From NCBI RefSeq assembly GCF_900105555.1, contig NZ_FNTZ01000001.1, forward strand, positions 2,728,001 through 2,792,000: a stretch of 64,000 bases of DNA. The letters are read 5' to 3'. The notes under the pieces are model-generated. The model ran no database searches. It saw nothing but the letters and a program-made list of their open reading frames with translations, and had not been told where the DNA came from. A program made the translations under genes and the position numbers. This stretch comes from Pseudomonas coleopterorum. GTDB lineage: Bacteria > Pseudomonadota > Gammaproteobacteria > Pseudomonadales > Pseudomonadaceae. Shown here piece after piece: positions 9,030 through 16,465 of the stretch (position 1 is its first letter; each line of letters begins with the position of its first letter).

Positions 9030-9326
9030 TCAGAAGGCGAACATGCGCGCGACGTTTCCTTTCGCCCTGGTGATCAGGATGAACAGGATGCCGAAGATGA
9101 GGGTGTTGTAGATCGATACCACCGGCCATTCCCCGTACATGAGGATGCGGCCGACGATGGAGAGCCATTGCTGGCCCATCAGCGAAGCCAGGCCGAAGGC
9201 GCACAGGCTTGGCAGGAAGTGATACCTGGACCCGGCCCTTTTGTACTTGAAGGCGATCATGAACGCGATGCCGCCACAGAAGATGGCTTGGAGCATGGCG
9301 ACGATCTGGGTTTCGAGCGTGATCAT
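9030..9326 (-). CDS. Small three-TM protein, holin/lysis-associated
   Basis: A protein of 98 residues from ATG 9326, preceded by AGAGGGAA and overlapping the upstream stop as ATGA. It has three hydrophobic segments, about 5-25, 40-58 and 70-92, with a short basic loop (KYKRAGS) between the first two. This fits a class of small phage membrane proteins that accompany holins. It could be the holin itself, an antiholin or a pinholin partner. Confidence 0.65.
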   Translation of the reverse strand: MITLETQIVAMLQAIFCGGIAFMIAFKYKRAGSRYHFLPSLCAFGLASLMGQQWLSIVGRILMYGEWPVVSIYNTLIFGILFILITRAKGNVARMFAF

Positions 9327-9706
9327 TCTGGTTCCCTCTTGCCGGGTCGCAGGCTCCAGATCCATTGCAGCCACTTGGGTGGCGTGCCGGTCTCGAACGC
9401 TTCGATCAGGCTTATGCAGGTGGCGACACAGAACAGACCTGCCACGAACGAGGAAAATCCCGAGGTTTTCGTCCACGCCAGGGAAAGCAGCTCAGCGGCA
9501 CCGAAGTATCCGCCCACCCATCCTACGATCAGGTAGCCGATGCGCTGCCAGGCGCTGATGTCCTTGGCGAACAGGATGAAAAAGAACGCCCCGCCGAATG
9601 CACCCACAACAGACGATAGGTCGACGCCTGGGAACATGCTGGCGATGGTGATACCGGTTCCGCCAACAATCACCGGCGCTGCTGCGGTTGTCATTGCATC
9701 AGCCAT
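9323..9706 (-). CDS. Putative holin
   Basis: A protein of 127 residues from ATG 9706 (GAGG ribosome-binding site; the upstream in-frame ATG at 9733 lacks one). It has hydrophobic segments near 12-30, 38-60, 62-82 and 85-105, ending in a charged tail 'LRPGKREPE'. This is close to LydA/class III-type phage holins. Holins permeabilise the inner membrane at a set time to release endolysin. No endolysin gene is next to it, so that gene probably lies to the left of the window. Confidence 0.65.
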   Translation of the reverse strand: MADAMTTAAAPVIVGGTGITIASMFPGVDLSSVVGAFGGAFFFILFAKDISAWQRIGYLIVGWVGGYFGAAELLSLAWTKTSGFSSFVAGLFCVATCISLIEAFETGTPPKWLQWIWSLRPGKREPE

Positions 9707-9739
9707 ATCGTTGCCTCTAACTTCATTGGGCATGCCTAT

Positions 9740-9994
9740 CTACCACGGCTTAGGTCGTGCCCAATGCATGCCGGTGGCGAAGCTGTATAGGGCGAAAATG
9801 ATGATTGCGGTACTGAGGATGGTGCAGAGCAGAGTGACCCGATCGGTCTCGTGCTCTGTGTCCCGGTTCCTTTTCAGGCCCTGGATGATGAACAGCACGC
9901 CGAGGAACACGTTGGCGCTGATGTCGCGCTGCATGGTGTAGCTCATGAGCGCCATGGCGAATGCGAGCAGGCTCCAGCAGGTGGACCTGGACAT
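9740..9994 (-). CDS. Two-TM protein at start of lysis cassette
   Basis: A protein of 84 residues from ATG 9994 (GGAG five bases upstream). It has two hydrophobic helices, about 5-45 (broken by MQRD) and 55-78, separated by a charged loop with many Arg, Asp and Glu. It is the first gene after the terminator at about 10.03 kb, so it is probably the first late gene. It may be an antiholin or holin regulator; unproven. Confidence 0.6.
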   Translation of the reverse strand: MSRSTCWSLLAFAMALMSYTMQRDISANVFLGVLFIIQGLKRNRDTEHETDRVTLLCTILSTAIIIFALYSFATGMHWARPKPW

Positions 9995-10016
9995 AACCGC
10001 TCCAAATTCCGGGCAC

Positions 10017-10043
10017 AAAAAAGCCCGGAGGTTTGTCCGGGCT
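10017..10043 (-). terminator. Intrinsic terminator before the lysis genes (tR'-like)
   Basis: On the minus strand an 8-bp perfect stem (AGCCCGGA/TCCGGGCT) with a 6-base loop is followed by five or six T. It lies after the Q-position gene and about 23 bases before the first lysis ORF. In lambda the same spot holds tR', which blocks late genes until antitermination. Confidence 0.8.
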
Positions 10044-10107
10044 CGCTGTGTTTGCCAGAGGCAAAATATTAACTATGGCGAAATGATGCCGCCAGCCGTG
10101 CGGGAAG

Positions 10108-10689
10108 TCAAGCAGCGTCTTTCATCTGGTAAATCACGGCTCCAACTGGACTCAACGCCATGCGATCCAAGTCTTCGCAGCACTCGAATGTCAGGGTGAT
10201 CACCGGCTCCCAGTCGCGCGCCCATGCACAGGATTCGATCCTCACCCCATACTCGGCCATCAGCCACGAGCGAAACCCCTCAGGCTTGATCAGCGGATCC
10301 TCATTGGCCGACTGCCCGCCCTGGTGCATGTAGCAGTACCGGCGCATCACCCCCTTGACCACGTACTCGAGCTTTTCACGCTTCGCCGCGGTCATCCGCT
10401 TGGACTTCGAAACGACCATGCCGAAAACCAGTTCCTCTGCTGCCTCTCGGATATCGTCATCCCGGTTGGCGGCGTACATGAACTCTCCGAACAAACGAAC
10501 CTGCGGATGAAGCCTGGCGATGGCTGACTGGATGTGTCCTGCCAGTGCACCGTGCATCGCGTGATTGGCTGTTGGCCCGCGCTCGGTCTTTTGCACCACC
10601 ACACCCAGCTGGACGACGTCCGAGGTCTGGCCGGGAGCGGGGTTGTAGGTGCAGTCATGCCAGGCCTGGCGTGCTGAGTTGATGTTCAT
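10108..10689 (-). CDS. Unknown protein in the position of late antiterminator Q
   Basis: A protein of 193 residues. It is mostly helical, with a basic middle ('VSKSKRMTAAKREKLEYVVKGVMRRYCYMH', about 90-120) and a Cys pair near 170 ('FECCED'). I do not recognise the family. Its location, last in the nin block and immediately before a strong terminator and the lysis genes, is where Q sits in lambda, so a role in late gene activation is a reasonable guess. It is coupled by ATGA to ninG. Confidence 0.6.
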   Translation of the reverse strand: MNINSARQAWHDCTYNPAPGQTSDVVQLGVVVQKTERGPTANHAMHGALAGHIQSAIARLHPQVRLFGEFMYAANRDDDIREAAEELVFGMVVSKSKRMTAAKREKLEYVVKGVMRRYCYMHQGGQSANEDPLIKPEGFRSWLMAEYGVRIESCAWARDWEPVITLTFECCEDLDRMALSPVGAVIYQMKDAA

Positions 10690-11270
10690 GCCGACTCCCT
10701 CCCCTTCAATTCTCGAATCAGCGCTCGGTAGTGCGCCTTGATCTCTTTCAACTGTTCGATGGTGTAGCGCTGGGGCTCATGAGGCCCTTCGATCCAATCC
10801 ACCCTCTCGGCGCCGATGCGATGCATCAGGTTGATCCGGTAGTTCACGATGTCGCCGGACTTGTGGTTGTTGCAGGGCGCGCATTGCTTGTGGACGTTCA
10901 GCGGCTCGAAGCGCAGCTCGGGGCTGGCTGCGACCGTGCGGTAATGCCCGGCGTGGTATTGGCCTTCGTGGTGACGGCCACAGCTCACACAGGGCAGGCC
11001 TGCATCACGGAGACGGATCCACTCGTTGAATACGGTTTGCGTCTCCTTGAGGTGGTCCGCCCTGCTCTTCAGCTTCTCCTTGCGGACCTTGATCTCGCGG
11101 CGTTCGCGCTGCTCGAACGACTTCCGCTCGGCGGCCTGCTTCGCACGAACGATCACCACAGCGCAGTCAGGGCTGCACCAGATCTGAAAGCTCTTCGTAG
11201 GCACGAATGAGGCCCTGCAGGTAGCGACCTTGCACTTCTTCGGACGAGGTCTCTTGGTTGTGAGCGTCAT
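10686..11270 (-). CDS. ninG: NinG recombination-associated protein
   Basis: A protein of 194 residues matching lambda NinG (Rap) in layout. It has an N-terminal zinc-finger-like Cys set ('KKCKVATCRASF... WCSPDC'), a basic coiled-coil region about 45-85, then a second Cys/His set 'CVSCGRHHEGQYHAGHY' and 'CAPCNNHKSGD', an HNH-like metal-binding core. NinG is thought to be a Holliday-junction-type endonuclease aiding phage recombination. It overlaps the 55-residue ORF upstream (TGA/ATG). Confidence 0.9.
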   Translation of the reverse strand: MTLTTKRPRPKKCKVATCRASFVPTKSFQIWCSPDCAVVIVRAKQAAERKSFEQRERREIKVRKEKLKSRADHLKETQTVFNEWIRLRDAGLPCVSCGRHHEGQYHAGHYRTVAASPELRFEPLNVHKQCAPCNNHKSGDIVNYRINLMHRIGAERVDWIEGPHEPQRYTIEQLKEIKAHYRALIRELKGRESA

Positions 11271-11434
11271 AGCGCTTTCCTCGCGGCACGCTCGACTTCC
11301 GCCTTGTGTTCTCGCCGTCGGCGATCAAGCTCAGCAATGGCCTGAGCTCTCCTTCGCTCGATGAGATGGCCTGTAATGACACCGATGACGACCGCCACGA
11401 AAACGACGATCCAGAATTGTTCTGCGGCGCTCAT
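11267..11434 (-). CDS. Single-TM small protein (55 aa) in nin block
   Basis: The sequence between ninG and ninB encodes a 55-residue protein, 'MSAAEQFWIVVFVAVVIGVI' followed by a basic helical tail (RRRAQAIAELDRRRREHK). Residues 7-24 form one clear membrane helix with positive charges after it. The start ATG overlaps the ninB stop (TGATG) and its stop overlaps the ninG start. This double coupling is strong evidence that it is translated. Function unknown. Confidence 0.7.
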   Translation of the reverse strand: MSAAEQFWIVVFVAVVIGVITGHLIERRRAQAIAELDRRRREHKAEVERAARKAL

Positions 11435-11850
11435 CAGTAGCGACCCCCATAGTTATCTTGGGCCGCCCAGCGGACGCCCTCTTGGCTGCCGAAAGCCTCC
11501 ACCCATGTGATCAGGCTGGCGCACTGAGATACGCTGAGCTTCGAGGTGTGCTCGAAGATCATGTCGATGCCGTGACCATCCAGAGCCGGAACCAGCATCG
11601 GAGAGTGCCCGGCCTCCCTGAGCCAGGCCGCGGTGCACAGCCGCTTCCACACGTCGACCGACAGCGTTTGGCCGTGCCATTTCACTTGGGCTGCGATCTG
11701 GCTCAGCAGCTTATGGAGCAGCTTGTTCTGCTCGCCACTGCGGTCCAGGTCCTTGATCACGATCTTCTTGGGCTTGGTGAAGTCGGTGCCGTCGAGGAAG
11801 CCATTGAGCCGGCTGGTGTCGGCGCGACTACGCATGATGATCTCAGTCAT
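11434..11850 (-). CDS. ninB: NinB recombination protein
   Basis: A protein of 138 residues with the NinB pattern: 'KPKKIVIKDLDRSGEQNKLLHKLLSQIAAQVKW' followed by 'VDVWKRLCTAAWLREAG' and 'TSKLSVSQCASLITWVEAFG'. NinB (lambda Orf) is a DNA mediator protein that can substitute for RecFOR and loads the annealase on SSB-coated DNA. It overlaps the Ea22-like gene by 8 bases. Confidence 0.92.
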   Translation of the reverse strand: MTEIIMRSRADTSRLNGFLDGTDFTKPKKIVIKDLDRSGEQNKLLHKLLSQIAAQVKWHGQTLSVDVWKRLCTAAWLREAGHSPMLVPALDGHGIDMIFEHTSKLSVSQCASLITWVEAFGSQEGVRWAAQDNYGGRY

Positions 11851-12454
11851 GGCCGGACTCCTTGCTCATGGCGGCGTCGATGGACGCATCAAGAGCCGAG
11901 TCCGCATCTACGAAGGGACCAGGCATAGGCTCCTCGCAGATGACGCGGTAGCCGTCGATCGTGGCAACGCAGTAGGCGCCGTTTCGCAGGTGGCGGTAGC
12001 GCTCGGCATCCTTGCGCAGCGCCTCGACCTCGGCCTTGAGCTGGTCGCGCTCGGCGATAACGGTTTGCAAATTCTGAGGTGTACCGATCAAACCTTTGCC
12101 GTCGCACTCAACGCACTTATCCATATTCGGCTCTGGCGGGTCCATGTGGCCGAAGTAGGAGTAGCTGCCAGTGAATATTTCACCTTCGCCGCCGCAATCC
12201 GGGCAGGTGCAAAGGTATGCGCTGATCACCTCAACTTCAGAAATCAGATCCAGCACGGCGGCAGGGTTGGCGGCGGCGATGAACTTCAAATTATCCGGAT
12301 GCTCTGCGTCATGGCAGATGTCGCTGCCATCGAAGGTTTCCATCAGGTGCTTGGTGTAGCCGTCTTCGAGCCAGTACAACTCGTTGGCTTCGGTCGACCA
12401 TGGCCCAGGCGTCGCAGCCTCAGCCAGCCGCTTCAATTCGCTGTAGTCGGTCAC
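11843..12454 (-). CDS. Ea22-like protein with an internal DnaJ-type zinc finger
   Basis: A protein of 203 residues. The first 80 residues and the last 70 have Ea22-family features ('LAEAATPGPWS', 'NLKFIAAANPAAVLDLISEVE', 'RDQLKAEVEALRKDAERYRHLR'). Between them, residues about 84-125 carry two CxxCxGxG-type elements (CPDCGGEG and CVECDGKG), a DnaJ central-domain zinc-binding layout. Ea22 proteins are non-essential early phage proteins of poorly known role. The zinc insert suggests a protein-binding function. Confidence 0.8.
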   Translation of the reverse strand: MTDYSELKRLAEAATPGPWSTEANELYWLEDGYTKHLMETFDGSDICHDAEHPDNLKFIAAANPAAVLDLISEVEVISAYLCTCPDCGGEGEIFTGSYSYFGHMDPPEPNMDKCVECDGKGLIGTPQNLQTVIAERDQLKAEVEALRKDAERYRHLRNGAYCVATIDGYRVICEEPMPGPFVDADSALDASIDAAMSKESGHD

Positions 12455-12684
12455 ACATCACCTCGCATAATCCGATCGTGCTTGACCAGTGCCTTAGCCT
12501 GGCTGGCGATCTTCCGGCGCCGGCCCATGCCGGAGGCGGCCACGTTGGCCCAGATTTCCCAAGCCTTGGCATGGCGGTTCAGCACGTCGAGTGCCTGCCC
12601 TACCCGGCCAATGTGCTGCTCGACGGCTCCGCGGCGGATCGTGCAGTCGATGCCGCGCAGGTGGAGCTCTTGGAAGACGTTCAT
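12451..12684 (-). CDS. Small phage protein, unknown
   Basis: A protein of 77 residues from ATG 12684, overlapping the upstream stop as ATGA. It is helical with a basic C-terminus ('GMGRRRKIASQAKALVKHDRIMRG'). The longer frame extends upstream only over the neighbouring gene. No family recognised. Confidence 0.6.
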   Translation of the reverse strand: MNVFQELHLRGIDCTIRRGAVEQHIGRVGQALDVLNRHAKAWEIWANVAASGMGRRRKIASQAKALVKHDRIMRGDV

Positions 12685-12977
12685 GGCTTCCACCCCAACC
12701 CCTCGGCCTCTACGGCCTGGATGCAGTATCGAATGGCTTGGTTCCAGTCCAGGTTGACCCCAGATTGCTGGGGCATCTGAACCATCACAGCGGCACGCGA
12801 GGCCTGCCAAGCCATGAGCCCCAAGCGCAGAGCCGGATCGGCATAGGTGCCATCGTCTCGCGTCCAGGCAAGATTCTTTTGCGCCTGATCGCGGACGCCC
12901 TTACCCAGCAGCTCAACCATCGAAGCCAAGTACCAAGCTTCGAACTCTTCACGCATCTTTTCGCTGAAGTCAGCCAT
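12681..12977 (-). CDS. Phage protein with 'MREEFEAW...MAWQAS' pattern
   Basis: A protein of 98 residues from ATG 12977. It shares its build with the next gene upstream: 'EKMREEFEAWYLA' near the start and 'LMAWQASRAAV' in the middle, so the two are probably old duplicates. These short proteins are frequent in Pseudomonas prophage nin blocks and have no known role. Confidence 0.65.
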   Translation of the reverse strand: MADFSEKMREEFEAWYLASMVELLGKGVRDQAQKNLAWTRDDGTYADPALRLGLMAWQASRAAVMVQMPQQSGVNLDWNQAIRYCIQAVEAEGLGWKP

Positions 12978-13218
12978 GGAGAGCGTCCTCAGGTTCAAAG
13001 TCAGCAAGGTGAGCAAGAAATTCTTCTTGCTCCCGTAGTTGGTTTTTCAGCAGCGCTTCGTAGGAGGCCTGCCATGCCGACCAACTGGTATTGAGATGAT
13101 GCTTGTGACGGCCGGCGTACCAATTGCGCTCGCGAACGATCCGGATTACCCGGTTCTCACGCGCAGCATCGGCAGTGATCCACTCCTCGAACTCATCACG
13201 CATCTTGTCGCTGCCCAT
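12970..13218 (-). CDS. Phage protein with 'MRDEFEEW...SAWQAS' pattern (paralogue of neighbour)
   Basis: A protein of 82 residues from ATG 13218, preceded by GGAGGTGAAGTA. It contains 'DKMRDEFEEWI' and 'TSWSAWQASYEALLK', matching the downstream neighbour. Its start overlaps the stop of the 42-residue ORF (TAATG). Function unknown. Confidence 0.65.
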   Translation of the reverse strand: MGSDKMRDEFEEWITADAARENRVIRIVRERNWYAGRHKHHLNTSWSAWQASYEALLKNQLREQEEFLAHLADFEPEDALHG

Positions 13219-13346
13219 TACTTCACCTCCGCCATAGGCCAGATACTGCGAGCCGTGGCGAGGGCCTCGGCGTAGTCCATCGGTTCTCCACCCATGCGGA
13301 ATGGGTTGTAGCCCGGGACGGTTACTTGCCAGCTGCGATTGGTCAT
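13218..13346 (-). CDS. 42-residue small phage protein
   Basis: The gap between two coupled genes encodes a 42-residue protein beginning 'MTNRSWQVTVPGYNPFRMGG' and ending 'ARSIWPMAEVK'. Its start overlaps the upstream stop as ATGA and its stop overlaps the downstream start as TAATG. The beta-type opening and the double coupling support translation. Function unknown. Confidence 0.65.
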   Translation of the reverse strand: MTNRSWQVTVPGYNPFRMGGEPMDYAEALATARSIWPMAEVK

Positions 13347-13546
13347 GGGCGGGCCTCCGAGAGGTTCCACTTCGCGCGATATTCAGCAATGAACTCAGCT
13401 GAAAATGCCGAGACCCAGCCGCATTGCTGGCAGCTGAACTGGCGTCCGTTCCAGCTAGTGCGCGGCATGGTCCTGCAGCGTTCGCCGCCGCAGTACGGCG
13501 TGTAGCCCGAACGTGTCATCAGGTTTTCTCGAACGATGCTCATCAC
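13343..13546 (-). CDS. Small zinc-ribbon-like phage protein
   Basis: A protein of up to 67 residues (ATG 13546; the second Met at 13543 and the Met at about 13519 are alternatives). It has Cys pairs 'YCGGERC' and 'SCQQCGW', spaced as in a zinc ribbon. It lies directly after replication gene P and overlaps it by 4 bases. Function unknown; a DNA- or RNA-binding role is only a guess. Confidence 0.6.
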   Translation of the reverse strand: MMSIVRENLMTRSGYTPYCGGERCRTMPRTSWNGRQFSCQQCGWVSAFSAEFIAEYRAKWNLSEARP

Positions 13547-14247
13547 GAAGCCCTCCGCTTGCCAAATTTCGCCATCAACAACGCACGCGCCGAGGCGCCG
13601 TCCGCTGGTATGCCTTGCTGAATGATCCGCTCACGCGCCTGCCGATCTGCTCGCTCACTGGCCAGCTCAAGCTCGCTCTTCTGGCTGTCGTGGCCGATGC
13701 CGGTCAGGATCTTGCCGTCGAGTGGCTGGCCTTCCTGGGCGCGGCGTAGGATCACTTCGTAGTTGCGGTCGAAGCGCTGGCGCAGTCCCTTGTCGTCCTG
13801 CTTGGCGCCGCGCAAATCGAACAGGCCGGTGGCCTTGGCTGCCAAGTGGACGGCTTCATGGCTGTAGGTGCCCATCAGCGCTTCGATCCATGCGTCAGCC
13901 ACTGGCGGCATGCCGAAGTCTTCCGGGCTAGGTTTGCACAGGGCAATGAACTCGCCGACGCTCGGGGCGAATGGCTTCTTGGCCTTGCGGCAGTTCTGGA
14001 TACCGAACTCGATCTGCTCGAGCGAGCGGATACCCTCGGCGGCGAAACCCTTGATCCATTCTTCCTTGGCAGCATTCAGCGCTTCGGTGGATGGCCATGC
14101 CTGGCGCCAAGCCGGGAAGATCCCACGCAGCTTGCGGAACAGTGCATTGACGACCTCGGTAGTTTCCGGGCAGACGGGCATAGCCTGGGTGGGCTCGACC
14201 GCCGGCAGATTCGTGGCTGCTGCCATCAGCTGGTTCACGGACTTCAT
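13543..14247 (-). CDS. Replication protein P-like (DnaB helicase loader)
   Basis: A protein of 234 residues with features of the lambda gpP family: 'VVNALFRKLRGIFPAWRQAWPSTEALNAAKEEW' near 30-65, 'IEFGIQNCRKAKKPFAPSVGEFIALCKP' near 80-110, then a conserved Trp/Glu helix. Lambda P recruits host DnaB to the origin bound by O. It overlaps the O-like gene by 4 bases. Confidence 0.88.
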   Translation of the reverse strand: MKSVNQLMAAATNLPAVEPTQAMPVCPETTEVVNALFRKLRGIFPAWRQAWPSTEALNAAKEEWIKGFAAEGIRSLEQIEFGIQNCRKAKKPFAPSVGEFIALCKPSPEDFGMPPVADAWIEALMGTYSHEAVHLAAKATGLFDLRGAKQDDKGLRQRFDRNYEVILRRAQEGQPLDGKILTGIGHDSQKSELELASERADRQARERIIQQGIPADGASARALLMAKFGKRRAS

Positions 14248-15041
14248 GTCTTCACCACAAGGCCATCAGCCCATGAGGTGTCGTCGAAGTCAGGTTCGCT
14301 GGTCTTGCGCACAGGGAACGGATGGATGCTCGCTCCAGCGGCGCCAGTGGCCGTGTCGCGCTTGATCCACTTCACCAGTAGGCTGACCCATGCCTGCTGC
14401 GTCTCGAAGCGTCCTGACGCAGCGTAATGGCAAACAAACGCGCCGATTGCCTCATGGTTGAACAGGGACACGGCCAGGCCCATGCGCTTGGCAAAGGCTG
14501 CCAGCAGGCGGGTATCGGGCTGCCACTCAAGTGTCATTTCGCAAGGCGACTTTGGGTCGACCGGCTCGGACAAATTTTCATCGCTCGCGCGTAGTGTGTT
14601 GTGTTGATCTTCTCCTATTCCCTTCCCTTCCCTTCCGGGGTCGAGCGATCGACGACCAGTCGACGACTCCTCGACGAATTGTCGGCGACCACTCTCCGAC
14701 TCGTCGTCGAATGCAGCGGGAAAAGCAGGGTGTTTGAAATTCTTCTTCTCGATCTTCTGGTGCTTCCAGCCCATGACATGCAAGTACTGCTTGCCCTCGG
14801 CGGTGTAGCTGCAGGTCAGGCTTGCAGCCTCCAATTGATCGAGCAGCGCGCTCACCTCGTCGGTGGTGATGTCGTCGCCAGGGAAGACCAGGGCCTTGAT
14901 TGTCCGGGGCGATAACGGGTGGTTGCCGCCGTCGTCACAGAAATTCCAGATGCCAATAAAGAGCAGGCGCGCCAGCGGGCTGCAGGACATTACCTGCTCG
15001 CTCGACCAGAACTCAGGTTTGACGGTACGGATGCGGGCCAT
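14244..15041 (-). CDS. Phage replication initiator, O-like
   Basis: A protein of 265 residues. The opening 'MARIRTVKPEFWSSEQV' is the hallmark of a phage replication family with a winged-helix N-terminus (about 1-100). A variable charged linker (about 110-170) follows, then a C-terminal DnaT/primosome-type domain ('WQPDTRLLAAFAKRMGL... AWVSLLVKWIKRD'). Two ATGs overlap; I prefer the second, at 15041, seven bases from GGAGG. In lambda-like phages the origin lies inside this gene. The linker DNA near 14.63 to 14.71 kb holds repeated TCGACGA-type words that could be iterons. Confidence 0.8.
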   Translation of the reverse strand: MARIRTVKPEFWSSEQVMSCSPLARLLFIGIWNFCDDGGNHPLSPRTIKALVFPGDDITTDEVSALLDQLEAASLTCSYTAEGKQYLHVMGWKHQKIEKKNFKHPAFPAAFDDESESGRRQFVEESSTGRRSLDPGREGKGIGEDQHNTLRASDENLSEPVDPKSPCEMTLEWQPDTRLLAAFAKRMGLAVSLFNHEAIGAFVCHYAASGRFETQQAWVSLLVKWIKRDTATGAAGASIHPFPVRKTSEPDFDDTSWADGLVVKT

Positions 15042-15280
15042 CATTGGGCCTCCAGTTTTGCTATAAGGTCGCGAGTGCTGCGCTCAATGGCGAGCCGCTC
15101 TCCTTCCGGCATTTGGTTGTAATAGAACAAGGCGCGATGCAGGCTCTTAGCTGCATCAAGCAGTTCTGGGTAATCGGAGTAGTCGCCCATATGAGCGCTT
15201 GTGATACGGCCGCCCGCCAGCAGCATCCCGAGCCTGATAGGAGCGGTAGCGCCTTCGATAACCACGGTTACACGACTCAT
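15041..15280 (-). CDS. Small phage protein, unknown
   Basis: A protein of 79 residues between the Rha-type regulator and the O-like gene, overlapping both by a few bases. It has a beta-type start ('MSRVTVVIEGATAPIRLGMLL') and a helical C-terminus. No family recognised. Coupling to both neighbours supports it. Confidence 0.65.
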   Translation of the reverse strand: MSRVTVVIEGATAPIRLGMLLAGGRITSAHMGDYSDYPELLDAAKSLHRALFYYNQMPEGERLAIERSTRDLIAKLEAQ

Positions 15281-16083
15281 AGGCGACCCTCCCCTATAAG
15301 TTCCACCAGCTCAGCGAAGCGCTCGACGTACCAGTGAGGCTGGGTTTCGCGAGGGCTATTTGGACTGGTCAGGTTCTTGCCGAAATGGAGGCCCTTTTCA
15401 GTGATCGACCAGAATTCGACGACGCCGCGTTTGGCGCTGTTGCGCTGGCACTTCTTGATGATTCCACGTGACTCAAGGTGACGATTGAATACCCTGGCAG
15501 TGCTTCGGATGCCCTGCTCTTTCAGCAAGTCGGTCAAGGGGAGGGTTCGCATGGACGAGCCGCCAGTTGCGTCTGGGGCTGCATCAATGGCATAGCCTGG
15601 TAAGAAGCTGGACTCCAGGCCGTTATTTGCAGCGATCCGGTTCAGCATGGCCATCTGGCTGGAGGGTGATGGCTTGAGCAGGCGCGTGTAGCACTCGAAG
15701 ATCGCTATCTCGCCGTTTACCTTGGCGCCGTTGATCTTCTTTGGCGGAGTAACCGCCTGCTCTTCAAGTTCACGCAAGCGGCGAATGACCTTGTGCCGCA
15801 GCGGGACGCTGTAGCCAGTGACGAGCGTCTCCGTCAGCTCGCGGTCGAGGTTGAAACACGGCAGTAAGCGCCCTGATCCATCGAGATAGCTGCCCCCAAA
15901 ACTGGGGTCAGTGATCTTGAGCTCAGTGAGCATATTGCGGATGTCGCGCATGACGTGGTCGTGCCGCTTCCCAGTCAGTTTTGCGATCTCCCGCGACGAC
16001 ATAGTGCGCGCCACGTTTTCATCACCATCATTTTGTGGCGCGGGACTGCTTAGGCCCTTGGCTTTTCTGTTGGATTCGGTCAT
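15277..16083 (-). CDS. Rha-family phage regulatory protein
   Basis: A protein of 268 residues. Residues about 27-110 match the Rha/pRha domain: 'TMSSREIAKLTGKRHDHVMRDIRNML', then 'YLDGSGRLLPCFNLDRELTETLVTGYS' and 'RHKVIRRLRELEE'. The C-terminal part (about 190-240) looks like a winged helix ('ARVFNRHLESRGIIKK... WSITEKGLHFGKN'). Rha proteins interfere with phage growth in hosts lacking IHF and act as antirepressor-like regulators. The gene lies just after the tR1-like terminator. Confidence 0.88.
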   Translation of the reverse strand: MTESNRKAKGLSSPAPQNDGDENVARTMSSREIAKLTGKRHDHVMRDIRNMLTELKITDPSFGGSYLDGSGRLLPCFNLDRELTETLVTGYSVPLRHKVIRRLRELEEQAVTPPKKINGAKVNGEIAIFECYTRLLKPSPSSQMAMLNRIAANNGLESSFLPGYAIDAAPDATGGSSMRTLPLTDLLKEQGIRSTARVFNRHLESRGIIKKCQRNSAKRGVVEFWSITEKGLHFGKNLTSPNSPRETQPHWYVERFAELVELIGEGRL

Positions 16084-16121
16084 TATTCACCTCACAGAGT
16101 TGTAACGAATGCAGTACAAAG

Positions 16122-16147
16122 AACCACCTGGCCGGGTGGTTTTTTTT
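16122..16147. terminator. Intrinsic terminator hairpin between cro operon and rha (tR1-like)
   Basis: A 7-bp perfect stem (AACCACC/GGTGGTT) with a 6-base loop has eight T on the plus side and TTCTTT on the minus side, so it could act in both directions. No plus-strand gene runs into it, so its likely use is attenuation of the PR transcript, as tR1 does in lambda. Confidence 0.65.
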
Positions 16148-16168
16148 CGTCTGCGGTTTGTGGCAGAG

Positions 16169-16465
16169 CTATTCGGGGCCTTCATCAGTCCCTCCCTCCC
16201 CCTTTTCAGGGCCTGTCGAGTTCTTTGCAGGCGCTCGCTTTGCTACTGGCAGGTTGCGGATTTTCCCTGCCCCCTTTGGCCTGGTCTTCTCGAAGAACCG
16301 TTCTGCGCCAAGCTTTGCGGCCAGTTCGTCGGGCGTCATGCCTTCGGCTTTGGCCAGCCGTTCAAGCTTTTCGTAGAGACGAGCGAGGATCCCATGGCTG
16401 ATGGTTGTTTCAGGCACGTAGCCTCCTTCAGGGACTTCAGCCCACTTGTTGGTTAGCGGTAACAT
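16169..16465 (-). CDS. Early phage protein, unknown
   Basis: A protein of 98 residues from ATG 16465 (a TTG three codons upstream is possible). The N-terminal half is helical ('ISHGILARLYEKLERLAKAEGMTPDELAAKLG') and the C-terminus is basic and low-complexity. It overlaps the end of the RHH gene by 29 bases. By position it replaces lambda cII, but no HTH of the CII type is visible. Confidence 0.5.
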   Translation of the reverse strand: MLPLTNKWAEVPEGGYVPETTISHGILARLYEKLERLAKAEGMTPDELAAKLGAERFFEKTRPKGAGKIRNLPVAKRAPAKNSTGPEKGEGGTDEGPE

